From Chloroflexota bacterium (GTDB lineage: Bacteria > Chloroflexota > Limnocylindria > Limnocylindrales > CSP1-4), in the NCBI GenBank assembly GCA_004298915.1, contig SCTE01000097.1, positions 1 to 5,860 on the forward strand: a DNA stretch of 5,860 nucleotides, written 5' to 3'. The translations under genes and the position numbers were made by a program. The number at the start of each line of letters is the position of its first letter. Position 1 is the stretch's first letter. Below the pieces are notes generated by a model. That model was not told the origin of the DNA. It did no database searches and was given only the letters and a program-made list of their open reading frames with translations. Shown here in pieces: positions 1-5,860 of the stretch.

Positions 1-1508
1 CTCGAAGCGGCCCACATCGCCTCGGTCGAGGTTCGCGCCATCAACGCCGCGAGCGGATCGACCTGGGGCGGCTGCGGCGCCGGGGCGCCGCCGGTCGGGA
101 TCCCGGTCGGCCAGCGCGGACCGGTCGGCCACTGCGGCGCCGGGCTGGCTGGAGCCTCGGGCGTGCGCCAGACCGGCTGGACGACCCGATCCGTCGGAGC
201 CGCCGGGCTCGGGGCAGTGGGCGGGGCGGCCGGCTCAGGCTCGACCGCCGGTTCGGGCGAGCTTGCGGCAGCAGGCTCGGGTGCCGGCGCCTCGGGCTCG
301 GCAGCGGCTTCGGCGGCGGCAATCGCTGGTTCCGCGGCCGGCCCCTCCGCCGTTGCCGGCTCCTGCGTCGTTGTTGGCTCGCTCGCGGTTGCCGGCTCGT
401 TCGCGGGCAGCTCGGTCGGGACGACGGCCGACGTCACTTCGCTGGGCTCCACGAACGCGGCTTCATACGCGGCGAGGGCGTCGGAGAGTGTCTGGTGATC
501 GGCGAGTCCGGAGGATCCTGGCTCGGCCTCGGTAGCCTCGGTCGCGGCACGGTCGGCCGCACCGTGCTCGACCACGTCGTCGCCGATGCTCTCGGCCGGT
601 GCGGGGGTAGGCGACCCGACCGGCTCGGTGTCAGCGGCGGACCGGACGAATTCATCGACGGGGAGGTGTGGCGCGTCGGCACCCAGCATGCCGGGAGCGA
701 CACCGGCATCGGCCGATTCGATTTCGGCGCTCGCCTCCGCCGCGGTCGGCTCGATCGAGGCGGAAACGTCGCCGGTGCCCTCGACCTCGCCGGGGGCAGC
801 GGCCTCGATGGCGGCAGCCGTGAGGTCCCCGGCGCTGGCTTCGGCGGCGGCCCAGTCGTCGCTCTCGAGGGATGCGGGAGGCCGCGCGTCGATCCAGGGG
901 TCGCCCTGCGGGCCCGCCTCGGTGTGCGTGGCAGGAGTCTCGGACGCCGGCTCGAGCGACGCATCGCGGCCGCCATCGGGCGGGCTCGCGAAGCCCTCCG
1001 GCCAGGCGAGCGGCGCCGCGGGCTCGGCCGTCCATGGATCGTGGACGTGGGCGGCCGGCGCCTCGACGTGGTCGTGGTCGGCAACCGCGCCTGCCCCGTT
1101 GTCGGGCCGCGCGGCGTTCTCGCCCATGAACCGGAGCAGCCGCGCCGGGTCGATCTCCTCGGGCGCGACGTTGTCAGCCGGGAACTCGATCGCGAGCGGC
1201 TCGCACGACAGGCACCGGGCCTCGGTCTCGTTCCAGCAGTTCGCACAGGTGTACTGCCGGCACGACATGCAGAAGCTGAACGTTCGATGGAACGCATCGA
1301 GCTGGTGGTTCGTGGCGTCCCGGTCGATATCCGACCGAGCGGCGGCGATCGCCTCGTCCAGCGACGCGTCGTCGGACATCACGAAGTTCTTGAGGCCACG
1401 CCCCAGGACCTTCAACCCGCTGAGACGTCGCTGGCTGGGGACGGCCGATTCGAAGGTGTAGCGCGTGCCGCACCGTTCGCAGAAGGATTCGGTCAGGATC
1501 TCGGTCAT
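1..1508 (-). CDS. Zinc-ribbon protein with long Ala/Pro/Glu-rich tail (C-terminus cut by window edge)
   Basis: Translating the minus strand from the ATG at 1508 gives 502 codons without a stop, running off the left edge. The start reads MTEILTESFCERCGTRYTFE. Eight cysteines form four CxxC pairs at residues 10/13, 80/83, 88/91 and 99/102; all lie in the first 102 residues, enough for two zinc sites. Between the first and second pairs is a charged, probably helical stretch (about 30-75). From about residue 110 the protein is low-complexity, acidic and rich in Ala, Pro and Glu. It contains two DPW motifs (157-159, 203-205) and a WPTG/WPTG/IPTG repeat (460-473). No membrane segment is visible before the cut. 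The start is favoured because no ATG or GTG lies in frame between it and the -10-like site at 1552-1557; the ribosome site is weak (five Gs at 1512-1516, 3 bases from the ATG). It diverges from the fha/rodA/pbpA operon. I do not recognise the family. A zinc-dependent scaffold or interaction protein is inference only. Confidence 0.82.
   Translation of the reverse strand, partial: MTEILTESFCERCGTRYTFESAVPSQRRLSGLKVLGRGLKNFVMSDDASLDEAIAAARSDIDRDATNHQLDAFHRTFSFCMSCRQYTCANCWNETEARCLSCEPLAIEFPADNVAPEEIDPARLLRFMGENAARPDNGAGAVADHDHVEAPAAHVHDPWTAEPAAPLAWPEGFASPPDGGRDASLEPASETPATHTEAGPQGDPWIDARPPASLESDDWAAAEASAGDLTAAAIEAAAPGEVEGTGDVSASIEPTAAEASAEIESADAGVAPGMLGADAPHLPVDEFVRSAADTEPVGSPTPAPAESIGDDVVEHGAADRAATEATEAEPGSSGLADHQTLSDALAAYEAAFVEPSEVTSAVVPTELPANEPATASEPTTTQEPATAEGPAAEPAIAAAEAAAEPEAPAPEPAAASSPEPAVEPEPAAPPTAPSPAAPTDRVVQPVWRTPEAPASPAPQWPTGPRWPTGIPTGGAPAPQPPQVDPLAALMARTSTEAMWAAS
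90..131 (-). repeat. Short in-protein tandem repeat (WPTG-WPTG-IPTG) in the zinc-ribbon protein tail
   Basis: On the minus strand this stretch encodes three closely spaced x-PTG units (residues 460-473): W-P-T-G, two residues, W-P-T-G, then I-P-T-G. Tryptophans are otherwise sparse in the tail, so the repeat may be a binding motif or recent slippage in GC-rich DNA. The function is unknown. Confidence 0.5.
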
Positions 1509-1551
1509 TTGCCCCCGCGGGAAAGCGCTCCACGATCGTCGGCGCGAGCCG

Positions 1552-1557
1552 AGTATA
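1552..1557 (-). promoter_or_regulatory. Probable -10 box (TATACT) for the zinc-ribbon gene
   Basis: Read on the minus strand this is TATACT, five of six matches to TATAAT and an AT-rich island in very GC-rich surroundings. A start about 7 bases downstream would fall near 1545, giving a leader of roughly 37 bases before the ATG at 1508. No good -35 lies at 16-18 bases: the nearest TTG-type word, TTGCGA at 1582-1587, would need a 24-base spacer. The assignment therefore rests on the -10 match and its location. Confidence 0.5.
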
Positions 1558-1698
1558 GCCCAGCCTCGGGTCAGGTCCCGCTCGCAATCGGTACCGTGGG
1601 GAGGCACCATCCGTACTGCCCGACGCCCTCCGGCGCCCCCGCCCGCGGGCCCACCGCGCCCGCTGGCCGGTGCGATCGGTCCCGATCCGTGGCTCTGG

Positions 1699-1704
1699 TA
1701 GGCT
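1699..1704 (+). promoter_or_regulatory. Possible -10 box (TAGGCT) for a leaderless fhaA-operon transcript
   Basis: TAGGCT fits the TANNNT pattern and ends seven bases before the ATG at 1712. That is the spacing expected if transcription begins at or one base before the start codon, an arrangement common in Actinomycetota and some other high-GC bacteria. The region upstream of the ATG has no convincing Shine-Dalgarno sequence at a normal distance (GGTAGG overlaps the same bases). No recognisable -35 is present. A short, degenerate hexamer like this can occur by chance. Confidence 0.35.
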
Positions 1705-1711
1705 CACCCGG

Positions 1712-1732
1712 ATGCGACCGATGCGACCGATG
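1712..1732 (+). repeat. Tandem duplication of the fhaA start region (ATGCGACCG x2 plus ATG)
   Basis: A nine-base unit, ATGCGACCG, occurs twice in tandem and is followed by a third ATG in the same frame, encoding M-R-P-M-R-P-M. All three ATGs could start the gene. Only the first is correctly spaced for the leaderless -10 at 1699-1704. The third lies just before the conserved amphipathic start of the DUF3662 domain. Confidence 0.7.
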
Positions 1733-2458
1733 TCGGCCGTGGAGCGGTTCCTGGAACGGCTCCTCGAGCGGCCGAGCGCCCGGCTCTTCGGGACCCGGAT
1801 TCAACCCGTCCAGATCCGCCGCCGGATCGAGCGTGCGATGGAGCATGGCAGGGTCGCGTCTGCGGGCCGGGTCCGGGTTCCGGATCGCTTCACCATCCGC
1901 ATCCGGCCCGGCGACCTGGCGGCCCTCGATCACGCCGACGACCTGGCCGTCGATCTCGCCTCACATGCCCTCGACTGGGCCCGTCGGCGGAGCCTCGGCC
2001 TCGATGCGCGTCCGCGGGTCGCCCTGGTCGGGGATGTCACCCTGCGGCCCGGCGACATCGACGTCGAGGCGCGCTTCTCGGGGGCGTCGAACGGCCCCGA
2101 CCCGGCCGACGAAGGCATCACCAGCACGCGCGTGTTTCGAGCGCCGATCGTCCGATCGCAGCGGGCGACGCTCGAGGTCGTCGAGCCCGGGGGTCGTGCC
2201 CGAACCTTCGTGACCGGCTCCGGCCCCGTGTCGATCGGACGCGGCAACGACAACAGCCTCGTCCTGGCCGACCAGGCGGCGTCGCGCCACCACGCGCGGC
2301 TGCAGGCGCGCGGCGGCATGCTCATCCTGACGGACCTCGGCTCGACGAACGGGACCCGGGTCAACGGGCAGCCGATCGACGACGTGGCGATCGGGGAGGG
2401 CGACATCATCGAGGTCGGCGGCTCCGTGATCTCCGTCATCGCGATCGACGAGGACTGA
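1712..2458 (+). CDS. fhaA: FhaA-like protein: DUF3662 (FhaA_N) domain plus C-terminal FHA domain
   Basis: The protein has 248 residues from the ATG at 1712. Residues 8-122 match the DUF3662/FhaA_N pattern: an amphipathic start (VERFLERLLERPSARLFG), then PVQIRRRIERAM, then basic beta-strand and helix segments. Residues 152-246 form an FHA domain, a phosphothreonine-binding fold, with IGRGNDNSLVL (175-185), SRHHARL (191-197) and DLGSTNGTRVNG (208-219), so the key Gly-Arg, Ser-Arg-x-His and Asn-Gly residues are all present. The linker is only about 30 residues, far shorter than in mycobacterial FhaA (over 500 residues in all). It carries T-S-T-R-V-F-R-A (137-144), which resembles the GarA phosphorylation motif. 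Three in-frame ATGs (1712, 1721, 1730) are candidate starts; a GTG at 1670 would add 14 residues unlike the family. In mycobacteria FhaA binds phosphorylated cell-wall regulators such as MviN; a similar role here is inferred. First gene of the operon. Confidence 0.9.
   Translation: MRPMRPMSAVERFLERLLERPSARLFGTRIQPVQIRRRIERAMEHGRVASAGRVRVPDRFTIRIRPGDLAALDHADDLAVDLASHALDWARRRSLGLDARPRVALVGDVTLRPGDIDVEARFSGASNGPDPADEGITSTRVFRAPIVRSQRATLEVVEPGGRARTFVTGSGPVSIGRGNDNSLVLADQAASRHHARLQARGGMLILTDLGSTNGTRVNGQPIDDVAIGEGDIIEVGGSVISVIAIDED
2117..2143 (+). other. GarA/OdhI-like phosphorylation motif within the fhaA-like gene
   Basis: Codons 136-144 encode I-T-S-T-R-V-F-R-A, directly between the DUF3662 and FHA domains. 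In GarA and OdhI a conserved ETTSVFRAD segment just before the FHA domain is phosphorylated by PknB or PknG, and the phosphothreonine then binds the protein's own FHA domain. Here the VFRA core and upstream Thr/Ser residues are kept, with an extra Arg inserted before VFRA. The similarity is seen in the sequence; phosphorylation is inferred. Confidence 0.4.
2450..2454 (+). promoter_or_regulatory. Shine-Dalgarno site (GAGGA) for the fhaB-like gene
   Basis: GAGGA sits inside the last codons of the fhaA-like gene, seven bases before the ATG at 2462. It is the clearest ribosome-binding site in the window. It supports that start and continuous translation from the upstream gene. Confidence 0.6.
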
Positions 2459-2461
2459 TCG

Positions 2462-2899
2462 ATGGACGGCACCGTGATCGCGATCTGGCTCCTCCGGCTC
2501 CTGTTCCTCGCCGGGCTGTACCTGTTCCTGTGGGCAGTCGTCCGGGTCCTGCTGCGCGACCTCCGCTCTGCGGCCCGGGAGCCCGGCGCCGAGCTCGGCC
2601 GGCTCGTGGTCCTCGAATCGCCGAGCGGCGAGCCCGATGTCGGCGCGGGCTTCTCCCTCGATGCGGTCACGACGCTCGGGCGCGACGTGAACGCCACGAT
2701 CCTGCTCGATGACGAGTTCGTGTCCTCGATGCATGCGGCCCTGACCTATCGGGGCAGGGTCTGGTACCTCGAGGACCTCGGGTCAACGAACGGATCCTTC
2801 GTGAACGGGGTCCAGATCGACGTCATCGCTCCCCTCGCGTTCGGCGACGAGCTCCAGTTCGGCAACGTCCGCCTTCGCCTCGAGCGCGCCCGACGATGA
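2462..2899 (+). CDS. fhaB: FhaB/FipA-like membrane-anchored FHA protein
   Basis: The protein has 145 residues, the usual FhaB size. One N-terminal membrane helix (about 6-32, rich in Leu, Val and Trp) is followed by Arg-rich residues (R32, R35, R39), which places the rest in the cytoplasm by the positive-inside rule. The FHA domain covers about 47-141, with TLGRDVNATILL (71-82), S-S-M-H (88-91) and DLGSTNGSFVNG (105-116). The invariant Gly-Arg, Ser, His and Asn-Gly are present, but the usual Arg after the Ser is replaced by Ser. FhaB/FipA in mycobacteria is a PknA/PknB-linked partner of division proteins; that role is inferred here. The gene begins three bases after the fhaA-like stop, with a good ribosome site, and its stop overlaps the next start (ATGA, 2896-2899). 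Confidence 0.9.
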   Translation: MDGTVIAIWLLRLLFLAGLYLFLWAVVRVLLRDLRSAAREPGAELGRLVVLESPSGEPDVGAGFSLDAVTTLGRDVNATILLDDEFVSSMHAALTYRGRVWYLEDLGSTNGSFVNGVQIDVIAPLAFGDELQFGNVRLRLERARR

Positions 2900-4329
2900 C
2901 GGACGGCGCGGGCGCCCTGGCGCCGCGGGCGACCGGCCTGCGGTTCGCCCGGCCGAGGACCAGGTCGCGCGAGTTCGCCCTGCTCGCGATCGTGGCCGTG
3001 GCGCTGGCCGTCGGCAGTGCCTCGCTGGCCGCGACGCGCCGTATCGTCGGCACGGATCCGGGTCCGGACCCGGGGTTCTTCGCGGATGGCCTGGCCCTCG
3101 CCTGGTACGTCGGGGCGCTGTTCGCCGCCCATCTCGTGCTGGTCCTGTCGGGCCGGCGCACCGACCAGGTGCTGCTGCCGACGGTGGGCATGCTCGGGGG
3201 CATCAGCCTCCTGCTCATGGAGCGCCTTCCCCAGACCCTGGCCGGTGGCCTGGGCCTCGGGCGGACCCAGCTCGTCTGGCTCGTCATCTCGATCGGCCTC
3301 GTCGCGGTGATCGGCGCCGTCGTCCGGAGCGACGCCTGGCTCCGGCTCTACAAGTACAGCTGGGCGGCCCTGGGCGTCGCGATCCTGCTCGTGACCTTCG
3401 TGTTCGGGCACGACGTCAACGGACAGCGACTCACCCTCTCGATCGGCCCGGTCAGCGGCCAGCCGTCGGAGGTCATCAAGATCCTGCTGGTCATCTTCCT
3501 CGCCGGCTACCTGTCCGAGAACCGGCCCCTCCTGATCGAGGAATCCACGAGGCTCGGGCCGCTCCGGCTTCCGCCGCTCCCGTACCTCGCCCCGATGATC
3601 GCGATGTGGGCGATCGCGCTGTCCATCGTGATCGTCCAGAAGGACCTCGGGGCCGCCCTCCTGTTCTTCGTCGTGTTCCTGCTGCTGCTGTACGTCGCCA
3701 CGGCCCGGGCATCCTTCGTCATCCTCGGCCTGATCGCGCTGCTCGTCGGTGGAACGATCCTGTACCAGCTCCTGCCGCATGTCCGCGTCCGGGTCGACAT
3801 CTGGCTCGATCCGTTCGCGACCGCCAGCGGCAACGGCTACCAGGTGGTCCAGGCGCTCCACGCCTTCGCCCGGGGCGGCCTGCTGGGGACCGGCCTCGGC
3901 GCAGGGCTTCCGGTGGTCGGCGGCGTCCTGCCGATTCCCGCGTTGCACACGGACTTCCCGTTCGCGGCGCTCGGCGAGGAGCTCGGCCTGATCGGGATCC
4001 TCGGGATCCTCGGGCTGTACCTCGTGGTCATCGAACGCGGCCTGCGGATCGCGGCATCCGCTGCCGACGACTTCCGGGCGATTCTCGCCGCGGGTCTCAG
4101 CCTGATCGTCGGGGTCCAGGCGTTCATCATCGCGGCCGGGAACCTGAAGCTCATCCCGCTGACCGGGATCACCCTGCCGTTCATCAGCTACGGCGGGTCG
4201 TCTCTGCTGGCCAGCGGGGTCGTCATCGGGCTGCTCCTGGCGCTGTCGGATCGCGAAGCCGATGCGCCGCCCATGACCGCTGCCGGGCGCCGATGGCTGC
4301 GGCGTCGTGATCGGGCGGCAAGTCGATGA
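2896..4329 (+). CDS. rodA: SEDS-family peptidoglycan glycosyltransferase (RodA/FtsW)
   Basis: This 477-residue polytopic membrane protein would polymerise lipid II into glycan strands. About ten to twelve hydrophobic segments run from residue 27 to 450. Family hallmarks are QPSEVIK (189-195), QKDLGAALLFF (248-258) with the expected catalytic Asp at 250, DPFA plus GYQVVQALHAFARGG (305-328) in the large extracellular loop, HTDFPFAALGEELG (351-364) and FISYGGSS (429-436) near the end. The N-terminus is a basic cytoplasmic tail and the C-terminus is Arg-rich (465-477). The partner gene directly downstream is a PbpA-type transpeptidase, which favours RodA over FtsW, though sequence alone does not separate them firmly. 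Start and stop both lie in 4-base ATGA overlaps with neighbours. No clear ribosome site precedes the ATG, so translation is probably coupled to the upstream gene. Confidence 0.93.
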   Translation: MTDGAGALAPRATGLRFARPRTRSREFALLAIVAVALAVGSASLAATRRIVGTDPGPDPGFFADGLALAWYVGALFAAHLVLVLSGRRTDQVLLPTVGMLGGISLLLMERLPQTLAGGLGLGRTQLVWLVISIGLVAVIGAVVRSDAWLRLYKYSWAALGVAILLVTFVFGHDVNGQRLTLSIGPVSGQPSEVIKILLVIFLAGYLSENRPLLIEESTRLGPLRLPPLPYLAPMIAMWAIALSIVIVQKDLGAALLFFVVFLLLLYVATARASFVILGLIALLVGGTILYQLLPHVRVRVDIWLDPFATASGNGYQVVQALHAFARGGLLGTGLGAGLPVVGGVLPIPALHTDFPFAALGEELGLIGILGILGLYLVVIERGLRIAASAADDFRAILAAGLSLIVGVQAFIIAAGNLKLIPLTGITLPFISYGGSSLLASGVVIGLLLALSDREADAPPMTAAGRRWLRRRDRAASR

Positions 4330-5860
4330 CGTCGATGGAGGCCCGCGGCGGGACGGCGCGCGGTTCGACCCCGAGGCCCGGCCCGAACCACCCGGGCATC
4401 GGGGCGACGCTCGGCCGCGTCGGGCTGTCCCTGGCCGTCGCGTTCGGCGGGCTCGCCGCCGGGGCGGGGTACTGGCAGGTCCTTCGATCGGCCGACCTGT
4501 CCTCGTCCTCCGACGATGCCGCGGTGATCGCGGCCAGCCGCCGGGTCGAACGTGGCGAGATCACCGATCGGGACGGGGTGCGACTGGCATGGTCGGTCCT
4601 CGACGCCAACGGCGAGCCGTACCGGAAGTACCTGTCACGGTCCGTCTCGGGGGTGATCGGCTACGCATCGCGGGCGTACGGGAGCGCCGGCCTCGAGCGC
4701 GCCTACGATGCGCAGCTGACCGGCATCGCGGCCGCCGATCCGGTCCAGGACCTGGTCAGGAAGTTCCGGACGAATCCCTCGGACCCGCAGGCGATCCGGA
4801 CGACGCTGGTGGCGAAACTCCAGCAGGCGGCGGTCAACGCGCTCGGCGCGGACCGCGGAGCCGTCGTGATGCTCGACCCGCGAACGGGCGAGGTGCTCGT
4901 CCTTGCCTCGACCCCGATCTTCGATGCCTCGGCCATCGCCAACCCGGCGACGTCGACCGCGACGTTCGCGAGCCTCCAGGCGGATCCCGATCTGCCGTTG
5001 CTGCCGCGCGCGACCCAGGGTCGCTACGTGCCGGGCTCCGTGTTCAAGATCGTGACCGCCATCGCCGCCCTCGGGTCCGGTGCGGTCACGCCCGCGACGA
5101 CGTTCCCCGAGCAGCCGGCCGCGGAGAAGGCGGGGCTGCTGGTGAGTGGCTTCCGGATCAGGGATGGCCACCACGCCGTGACCGGATCGAAGGTGCTCGA
5201 CTTCATCACGGCGACGGAGGTCTCCTGCAACATCTGGTACGCCCTGGCCGGGTTGCAGACCGGCGGCGATGCGCTGACGAGCTGGGCGGCCAAGCTCGGG
5301 TTCGGTGAGCCGATCCCGTTCGACCTGCGGACCTCGGCCTCGCAGGTGACCAACGGCGGTGGATCGTTCGGCGGCGGCTTCTCGGACGCCGTGGAACTGG
5401 CCAACGCGTCCTACGGGCAGGCGGAAACCGTGGTCACGCCGCTCCAGATGGCGCTCGTGGCGAGCACGATCGCGAACGGCGGGGTCCTCATGAAGCCGCA
5501 CCTCGTGCAGGCGTTCACGGGCAAGGCCGGGACGGTCAGCGTCGACCCGGAGGCCTGGCGCCAGGTGCTGCCGGCGGACCTGGCCCTGCAGGTCTCCGCC
5601 GCGATGCAGCAGGCCGTCGAAGGCAAGCTCGGCCGGCAGTTCACGACAGGCGCCCGGGTGCCCGGCATGGTCGTGGCGGGCAAGTCCGGCACGGCCGAGC
5701 TGGGCGGGACCGGCGAGCCGAACTCCTGGTTCATCGGTTTCGCCCCGGCCGAAAACCCGCAGATCGCCATCGCGGTCGTCGTGGAGCAGGGGGGCAGGGG
5801 AGCCGAGCGCGCCGCCCCGATCGGCGGAAAGCTCCTCGCCGCCTGGAAGGCGTGGGCCGG
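4326..5860 (+). CDS. pbpA: PbpA-type class B penicillin-binding protein (transpeptidase), 3' end cut by window
   Basis: The 511 visible residues run off the right edge without a stop. An N-terminal anchor (about 32-50) follows a basic cytoplasmic tail. The short dimerisation region contains SRRVERGEITDRDG (71-84) and VIGYASRAYGSAGLERAYD (110-128), which correspond to the RGQIS and GFYS...ALERAED regions of mycobacterial PbpA. The transpeptidase domain starts near 177 (GAVVMLDPRTGEVL). Active-site motifs are PGSVFK (236-241, nucleophile Ser238 and Lys241), S-C-N (300-302) and KSGTAE (453-458), with WFIGFAP (468-474) after it. It would cross-link peptidoglycan outside the membrane, paired with the SEDS enzyme encoded just upstream. 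Mycobacterial PbpA is about 490 residues and ends soon after the API...L segment seen here at 497-504, so little is missing. The ATG overlaps the upstream stop (ATGA, 4326-4329); an ATG at 4335 is an alternative start. Confidence 0.93.
   Translation, partial: MTSMEARGGTARGSTPRPGPNHPGIGATLGRVGLSLAVAFGGLAAGAGYWQVLRSADLSSSSDDAAVIAASRRVERGEITDRDGVRLAWSVLDANGEPYRKYLSRSVSGVIGYASRAYGSAGLERAYDAQLTGIAAADPVQDLVRKFRTNPSDPQAIRTTLVAKLQQAAVNALGADRGAVVMLDPRTGEVLVLASTPIFDASAIANPATSTATFASLQADPDLPLLPRATQGRYVPGSVFKIVTAIAALGSGAVTPATTFPEQPAAEKAGLLVSGFRIRDGHHAVTGSKVLDFITATEVSCNIWYALAGLQTGGDALTSWAAKLGFGEPIPFDLRTSASQVTNGGGSFGGGFSDAVELANASYGQAETVVTPLQMALVASTIANGGVLMKPHLVQAFTGKAGTVSVDPEAWRQVLPADLALQVSAAMQQAVEGKLGRQFTTGARVPGMVVAGKSGTAELGGTGEPNSWFIGFAPAENPQIAIAVVVEQGGRGAERAAPIGGKLLAAWKAWA

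Larger units (their letters stand above)
1509..1711. other. Divergent intergenic region between the zinc-ribbon gene and the fhaA operon
   Basis: These 203 bases separate two genes that point away from each other, so they should hold both promoters. A TATACT hexamer faces left near the left end, and a TAGGCT faces right just before the fhaA-like start. A perfect 10-bp palindrome (GCCCGCGGGC) lies at 1641-1650, but such words are common in DNA this GC-rich. Open frames crossing the region show only arginine- and proline-rich shadow composition. I see no RNA gene or terminator hairpin with a T tract. Confidence 0.7.

Noticed and set aside
352..398. Two copies of GTTGCCGGCTC 36 bases apart
   Set aside because: They encode repeated Glu-Pro-Ala-Thr-Ala text in the low-complexity tail. 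There is no array or spacer pattern, so they are not a CRISPR or mobile-element repeat.
434..1297. A 287-codon minus-strand frame within the zinc-ribbon gene
   Set aside because: It is Arg/Pro/Ser-rich and in a different frame from the zinc-ribbon protein, whose ordered CxxC pairs and acidic composition are much more protein-like.
1641..1650. Perfect palindrome GCCCGCGGGC in the divergent intergenic region, considered as an operator or terminator
   Set aside because: It is only 10 bp and made entirely of G and C, so it is likely by chance. There is no T tract and no second copy.
495..2213. A 572-codon plus-strand open frame antisense to the zinc-ribbon gene and running into the fhaA-like gene
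   Set aside because: It has Arg/Gly/Ser-rich shadow composition, no recognisable motifs, and overlaps two better-supported genes. Long antisense frames are expected at this GC content.
2746..3948. A 400-codon minus-strand frame opposite the fhaB-rodA genes
   Set aside because: Its Asp/Gln/Arg-rich, repeat-free composition is the mirror of hydrophobic RodA codons. RodA has all the family motifs.
3992..4011. Nine-base direct duplication (TCGGGATCC twice) in the rodA-like gene
   Set aside because: It encodes the G-I-L-G-I-L-G hydrophobic run of a membrane helix. Simple codon repetition in a membrane segment explains it.
4307..5308. A 333-codon plus-strand frame overlapping the PBP gene
   Set aside because: It is Arg/Gly/Pro-rich in a shifted frame and lacks any PBP motif. 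The ATGA-coupled frame from 4326 is the true gene.
4635..5501. A 288-codon minus-strand frame opposite the PBP gene
   Set aside because: It is an antisense shadow. The plus-strand frame has all three transpeptidase motifs.

Overview
The window is GC-rich DNA with tightly packed genes. It carries the start of the conserved cell-wall and signalling cluster best known from Actinomycetota (fhaA-fhaB-pstP-rodA-pbpA-pknA-pknB in mycobacteria). Gene order, DUF3662-type FhaA, membrane-anchored FhaB, a SEDS protein and a PbpA-type class B penicillin-binding protein all fit that cluster. The phosphatase gene pstP, normally between fhaB and rodA, is absent. The host is therefore either an actinobacterium with a reduced cluster or a high-GC Chloroflexota lineage with a similar cluster (for example Limnocylindria-like). 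The sequence alone does not decide this.

Layout: bases 1-1508 hold one large minus-strand reading frame, cut by the left edge. I found it by translating the minus strand by hand, because it has no stop inside the window. It encodes an eight-cysteine zinc-ribbon head followed by a roughly 400-residue Ala/Pro/Glu-rich tail. Bases 1509-1711 are a 203-bp divergent intergenic region with a clear -10-like TATACT facing left and a TAGGCT placed for a leaderless transcript facing right. Four plus-strand genes follow: FhaA-like (1712-2458), FhaB-like (2462-2899), RodA/FtsW-like (2896-4329) and PbpA-like (4326 to the right edge, probably lacking only its last few residues).

The four plus-strand genes look like one operon. 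The first gap is 3 bp and the next two junctions are 4-bp ATGA stop/start overlaps. RodA (glycosyltransferase) and PbpA (transpeptidase) would form the core of a peptidoglycan synthase. The two FHA proteins would link it to Ser/Thr kinase signalling, with kinase genes expected downstream of the window. The FhaA-like protein also carries, between its two domains, a short T-S-T-R-V-F-R-A motif resembling the phosphorylated ETTSVFR motif of GarA/OdhI.

No RNA genes, mobile elements, CRISPR arrays or terminators were recognised. The most unusual item is the divergent zinc-ribbon/low-complexity protein.
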